A DNA stretch of 64,000 bases from Acorus gramineus (taxonomy: Eukaryota; Streptophyta; Magnoliopsida; Acorales; Acoraceae): positions 19,631,309 to 19,695,308 of the forward strand of contig CM060848.1 of assembly GCA_030737835.1 (NCBI GenBank), read 5' to 3'. The notes beneath the pieces were generated by a model. The model was given only the letters and a program-made list of their open reading frames with translations. It had not been told where the DNA came from and ran no database searches. This document shows, piece by piece, positions 60,484 through 64,000 of the stretch (positions are counted from its first letter, which is position 1; each line of letters starts with the position of its first letter). Made by a program: the position numbers and the translations under genes.

Positions 60484-60561
60484 GGAAGTGATGCTATGCG
60501 GATGTGCGGCTTAATTGTTATGTGCGACCTCAATCTTGGACCGTTCGATGGATCTGGACGG
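60432..60561. mobile_element. Truncated relative of the GC-rich (TA)n-associated elements
   Basis: A 45-base (TA)n run (about 60436-60480) is followed by GAGGGAAGTGATGCTATGCG, GTGCGACCTC and GGACCGTTCGATGGATCTGG. These are placed like, and similar to, the AGGGAGTCGATGGGGTGCGA and GACCGTCCGATCGATGGA segments of element 3. Only one arm is present; it stops where palindromic-family copy 5 begins. Confidence 0.5.
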
Positions 60562-61110
60562 TGAAAAAATCCACCGTAAACTGTCTGAAATTCATATAAC
60601 CCCCTGTAAACTGTCTGAAATCCATATAACCCCCTGATTTTTCTTAAAATTCATATAACCCCCTAAAAACACCTACATAAATTCAAATAGCTCCCTGAGT
60701 TAGATATTTATTGATAGATTAGGAGTATGCAACGAATATTCTGTCTGATTAATCATAACTGAGAACACAGTATACCAAAAACTTCATATAATTTGTTAAA
60801 AATGTAAAAAACTCTCTATAAATGATGATTTTACCTCTCTGAATAGATTATAAAACTCTATTATAAGGGATCAAATTGTCATTTGTAGATGATTTTATAT
60901 ATTTTTAACACATTGTAGATGATTTTAGTATAGTGTGATTTCAGTTATGGTTAATATTCTATGAATAATTATAATCTGTCAATGAAAAATTAATTCAAGG
61001 TGGCTATTTGAATTTATATAAATGTTTTTATAGGTTTACTTATATGAACTTTAAATATCATGGGTTTATATAGATTTCAGGCAGTCTAGAGGGGGTTATA
61101 TGGATTTTTC
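60562..61110. mobile_element. Palindromic repeat family, copy 5
   Basis: ATAACCCCCTGTAAACTGTC occurs at the left, with a small internal repeat, and GGGGGTTATATGGATTTTTC at the right. The core has AATTTGTTAAAAATGTAAAA against ATATTTTTAACACATTGTAG. Same family as the cluster at 37.9-39.6 kb, 21 kb away. Confidence 0.75.
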
Positions 61111-62144
61111 TCATATATAAAAGATAGATAGAGATCAAACGCAACTTCCAAACTCTGTTTATTCTTTACGTTAGTGGCAAACATTTCCTTTCTTTGAACA
61201 GCTAAAACCGTGGAAGTGCCACTTTCACGTGAGCTTTTTTGGACCGTCCAACGCCAACCGTCAACCGTGATGATCACGGAAAAAAGCAATTTGACCAAAC
61301 CAACCCCCCGCACGGCATTAAAGACCGCCATTCAATTCAACCGTACACGATGATAATATCCCGAACATAACCAGGGTATTTTAGTCATTAAAGTTCCTTC
61401 CGCGCCACGAAACGTCGGCGCTGTCCGTGTCTTTCGCCAGCTGTTTAAACGCCTCCACGTGGCGAGCAAATCTCCTGAGAGAAAAGGACCCGCTCATCGG
61501 ACGGCCTTCATCGCGTTGATTCCGTGGTCCCACCCATTCGTGATAATTCCTTCAAAACCATGATGTTTATTTTTATAGTATATATCATTAAAATTTTAAA
61601 TACACATGTCATAAATAATCTTAATATAATATTTATAATAACAACCTCGTCGTTACAATAATATATAGAAATAATCATCATCACAATTAAAATATAAAAG
61701 AGAATACCACAGACATATTGTTATACATTACTTAAATTTATATGTGTTTTAAATGTTATTAAAGATGGCTATTTTTATTCAATTAAAACTAGAAACTACG
61801 AAGATGGCTTGTTATTTTAAGATTATATTTTTGTGAGAATAAATAGAAAAAAAAATAAGGATTTTTATTTTCTTTGGCTTTCACAATTCTAATAAAAATG
61901 TATATATGATGATTAGTGGACATAATTTATCAGCTTTTAATGATATTAAAATAAAATAAATAGAAATAAATCCTATATTTTTGGAAGGTGTACACGCCAA
62001 ACCCCTCCCCACAATAATAATAATTTCTGGACAATGTTCGCAGACCACAGAAATCGATCCCTTCGGAGTCCCCGCTTCGTATTCCAAAAATATTATATGT
62101 ATATATAATACAAATCTTTAAAGAAGCTCAAGATTCTACAAAAG
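61111..62144. promoter_or_regulatory. Upstream region of the SPX-RING gene
   Basis: Sequence from 61140 to 61560 is richer in G and C (CACGTGAGC, CCACGTGGCGAGC, TGATGATCACGG) than its neighbours and may hold promoter elements or an untranslated first exon. A TATA-like ATGTATATATAATAC lies at about 62097-62111, about 35 bp before the ATG. I did not see a miR827-like complementary site in the 150 bp before the ATG. Confidence 0.35.
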
Positions 62145-64000
62145 ATGAAGTTCTGCAAGAGGTACGAGGAGTACATGCGAGGAAGGGAGAATGGGTTGCC
62201 CGTTGTGGGGCTGAAGAAGCTCAAGAAGGTACTGAAGAGGTGCCGAAGAGAGTTGCAGTCACACGATCGTGAGGAGGTGGGAGGAAGGCTTGATGGGTCT
62301 TCCAGGTGTCCTGATCATTGCCCAGGTATGATTCCTGATGGAAAGTTTCGGTTTTGGTACTGACCCAATCCTTAAAAATTGGTTTTGGGGTCTGGGTCTA
62401 TGTTTGATTTTGTTTTCTGTTTTGATCTTGTTGAGTTTGTTGTGTTTTTTGGAGGTTGATACGAAGTGATGGGTTTTGTTTATCTGTGGTGACAAGTATA
62501 AAAGGTGCTAGTTTTTGGATTCTTTGGATGTGAATTTTATTAAGGTCTGATGATTTCATTCTTCGGAAGTTATTATTGATTTGTTAGTTTCTTTGATGAC
62601 CCATGATTATTATTATCATCATTATTTGAGTGAAAAAACATTGGTTTGCTTGAAAAATAATGCATTTTTTACTTGAATTTCTTGTGAAGCAGACGAAATC
62701 GACTTTATTTCTATTTTTAAAAAATAATTGTTCACTAATATTTTTGTCCATTATGTAAGCTGAGTGATTTATGATAAGTTTTTTTTGTTCTGAAAAGATA
62801 TAAAAATCATGAGCACTAAAGAATTGTTCCCAAGTAATGACAATTGAACACCCTAATGTTAAAGAATTGTTCCCAAGTAATGACAATTGAACACCCTAAT
62901 GTTTATTTTTTATTTTTTTTCAAATGGGTGCTCCTTTATGGAGAGGGAGGTGTTATCCAACTAATCCAAGCTTGGTTCACTGAAGGTGGGGTCCTCCCAG
63001 GGACTGGGAGATCGGTTCATTGGGAAGATCGGATCCGCTAAACAGGCCATTGCCATTGTTGGCGGCGGCTGTGTCTGGGATCTGTGGGGATTTTTCGTGA
63101 TATATGTGGAGTTACAGTTCATGTTGATTAATTGCATGATCTCTCGTGTCGATGCCTTTTTTTATTGCTATTTGTTTGATTCTCCAATTTTTATTATTTA
63201 GTTCTTGTTCATATGACTATTTTGTGGTGTGATTCCTTTTTTATATAAATATATATTTCATTATTATCAGAAATTTTTCAGAAGGCAATATGTTATCATA
63301 AACCAGTTTCAAAGATTCTCCCCAACTGTTGGGGTCACCATCATTGGATATTGATTTTTTTTTTTTGGGTGTTTTTTTGTTGTTGTTGTTGTTGTTATCA
63401 TACTCACATATAACCATTAAGTTGAATCCATGAACATCTTGTGTTCGAACATTTCTTGATGAGGTCTCATGCCTTATTTTCTTTTACCTTTTTTTTTTTT
63501 TTAACTTGGCTTCTGTTGTGGATTTGCTGTATAGTTTGTGATGGCACATTCTTCCCTTCCCTACTTAAGGAGATGTCTGCAATCACTGGTTGCTTCAATG
63601 AAAGAGCACAGAAATTGCTCGAGTTGCATTTAGCTTCGGGCGTGCGAAAGTACATTTTATGGTTTAAAAGCAAGATACGAAGCAATAATCACAGTTCTTT
63701 GATTCAAGAAGGCAGGGACCTGGTTACCTATGCCATCATCAATTCCATCGCCATCCGCAAAATACTTAAGAAGTATGACAAGGTATGCTCTTTTATCAAG
63801 AACTTGAAACTAATCATTCGTATGAATCAATTCTAACGCCGATGGTAATTATTCACCACAGATACATTACTCTAAGCAAGGGCAGGCTTTCAAATCACAA
63901 GCTCAGAGCATGCACATCGAGCTGCTAAAATCTCCATGGCTTTGCGAGTTACTAGCATTCTATATCAACTTGAGAGAAAACAAGGTTGAAACTAGGGCCA
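62145..64000 (+). CDS. NLA: NLA/BAH1-type SPX-RING E3 ubiquitin ligase, 5' part
   Basis: Exons 62145-62325, 63535-63782 and 63862 to the window edge read 189 codons with consistent phases. The start [13 protein letters not shown] and the lysine-rich [14 protein letters not shown] form the N-terminal SPX helix that binds inositol pyrophosphates. [66 protein letters not shown] and [16 protein letters not shown] follow, all characteristic of NLA/BAH1. The RING finger must lie right of the window. In Arabidopsis NLA ubiquitinates phosphate (PHT1) and nitrate transporters at the plasma membrane and also limits salicylic-acid benzoate pathways. This is by family; nothing here shows loss of function. 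Intron 1 is 1.2 kb and contains a 43-bp tandem duplication. Confidence 0.95.
62818..62903. repeat. 43-bp perfect tandem duplication in NLA intron 1
   Basis: Units 62818-62860 and 62861-62903 are identical, starting AAAGAATTGTTCCCAAGTAA and ending ACCCTAATGTT. Non-coding and probably recent. Confidence 0.9.

Noticed and set aside
4314..64000. A ubiquitin-pathway gene cluster (RFI2-like E3, UBP, NLA E3)
   Set aside because: These are large families scattered in plant genomes; genes of unrelated function lie between them, and there is no shared promoter or tandem origin.

Overview
The window is AT-rich nuclear DNA from a flowering plant. Genes are split by GT-AG introns with plant-type T-rich acceptors, the spliced proteins match angiosperm families, and most of the space between them is transposon debris. 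I cannot name the species. Six genes are supported. Exons were joined by hand from reading phase, splice signals and remembered family sequences, so junctions are predictions without transcript evidence.

Left to right: (1) 243-2673 (+), the last two exons of an unrecognised gene that enters from the left. (2) 4314-16291 (-), an RFI2-like RING-H2 E3 ligase of 394 codons in six exons spread over 12 kb, including a 26-nt microexon and an intron holding a tandem segmental duplication. (3) 27822-30417 (+), TCTP, complete, 168 aa, five exons. (4) 32196-34257 (-), a universal stress protein, complete, 163 aa, four exons. (5) 45569-49059 (-), plastid fibrillin FBN4/PAP6 (harpin-binding protein 1), complete, 275 aa, four exons. 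(6) 52347-56029 (+), a UBP20/21-type deubiquitinase, 464 aa, eight exons. (7) 62145 to the right edge (+), an NLA/BAH1-type SPX-RING E3 ligase, 5' part only. The seven loci look like ordinary independent plant genes; nothing suggests that they act as one pathway.

The gene-poor stretches (16.4-27.7, 30.5-32.1, 34.3-45.5, 49.1-52.2 and 56.1-62.1 kb) are mostly small non-autonomous elements. Four hAT-type MITEs have readable 8-10 bp target duplications. There are MULE-like and foldback elements with long inverted ends, five copies of one fully palindromic family (three packed side by side at 37.9-39.6 kb), tRNA-derived SINEs, two LINE 3' ends with target duplications, a copia LTR with primer-binding site, and a broken FAR1/MULE transposase. 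No tRNA, rRNA or CRISPR array was seen.

The most unusual content is a family of very GC-rich inverted-repeat elements sitting in or beside (TA)n microsatellites at 17.9-19.3 kb (two units back to back) and 23.0-23.5 kb, with a truncated relative at 60.5 kb. They share a nested GGACCGTCCGATCG hairpin and GATGGGGTGC-type ends but carry different low-complexity cores. One has perfect 30-bp ends and sits between two copies of a ~140-bp direct repeat.
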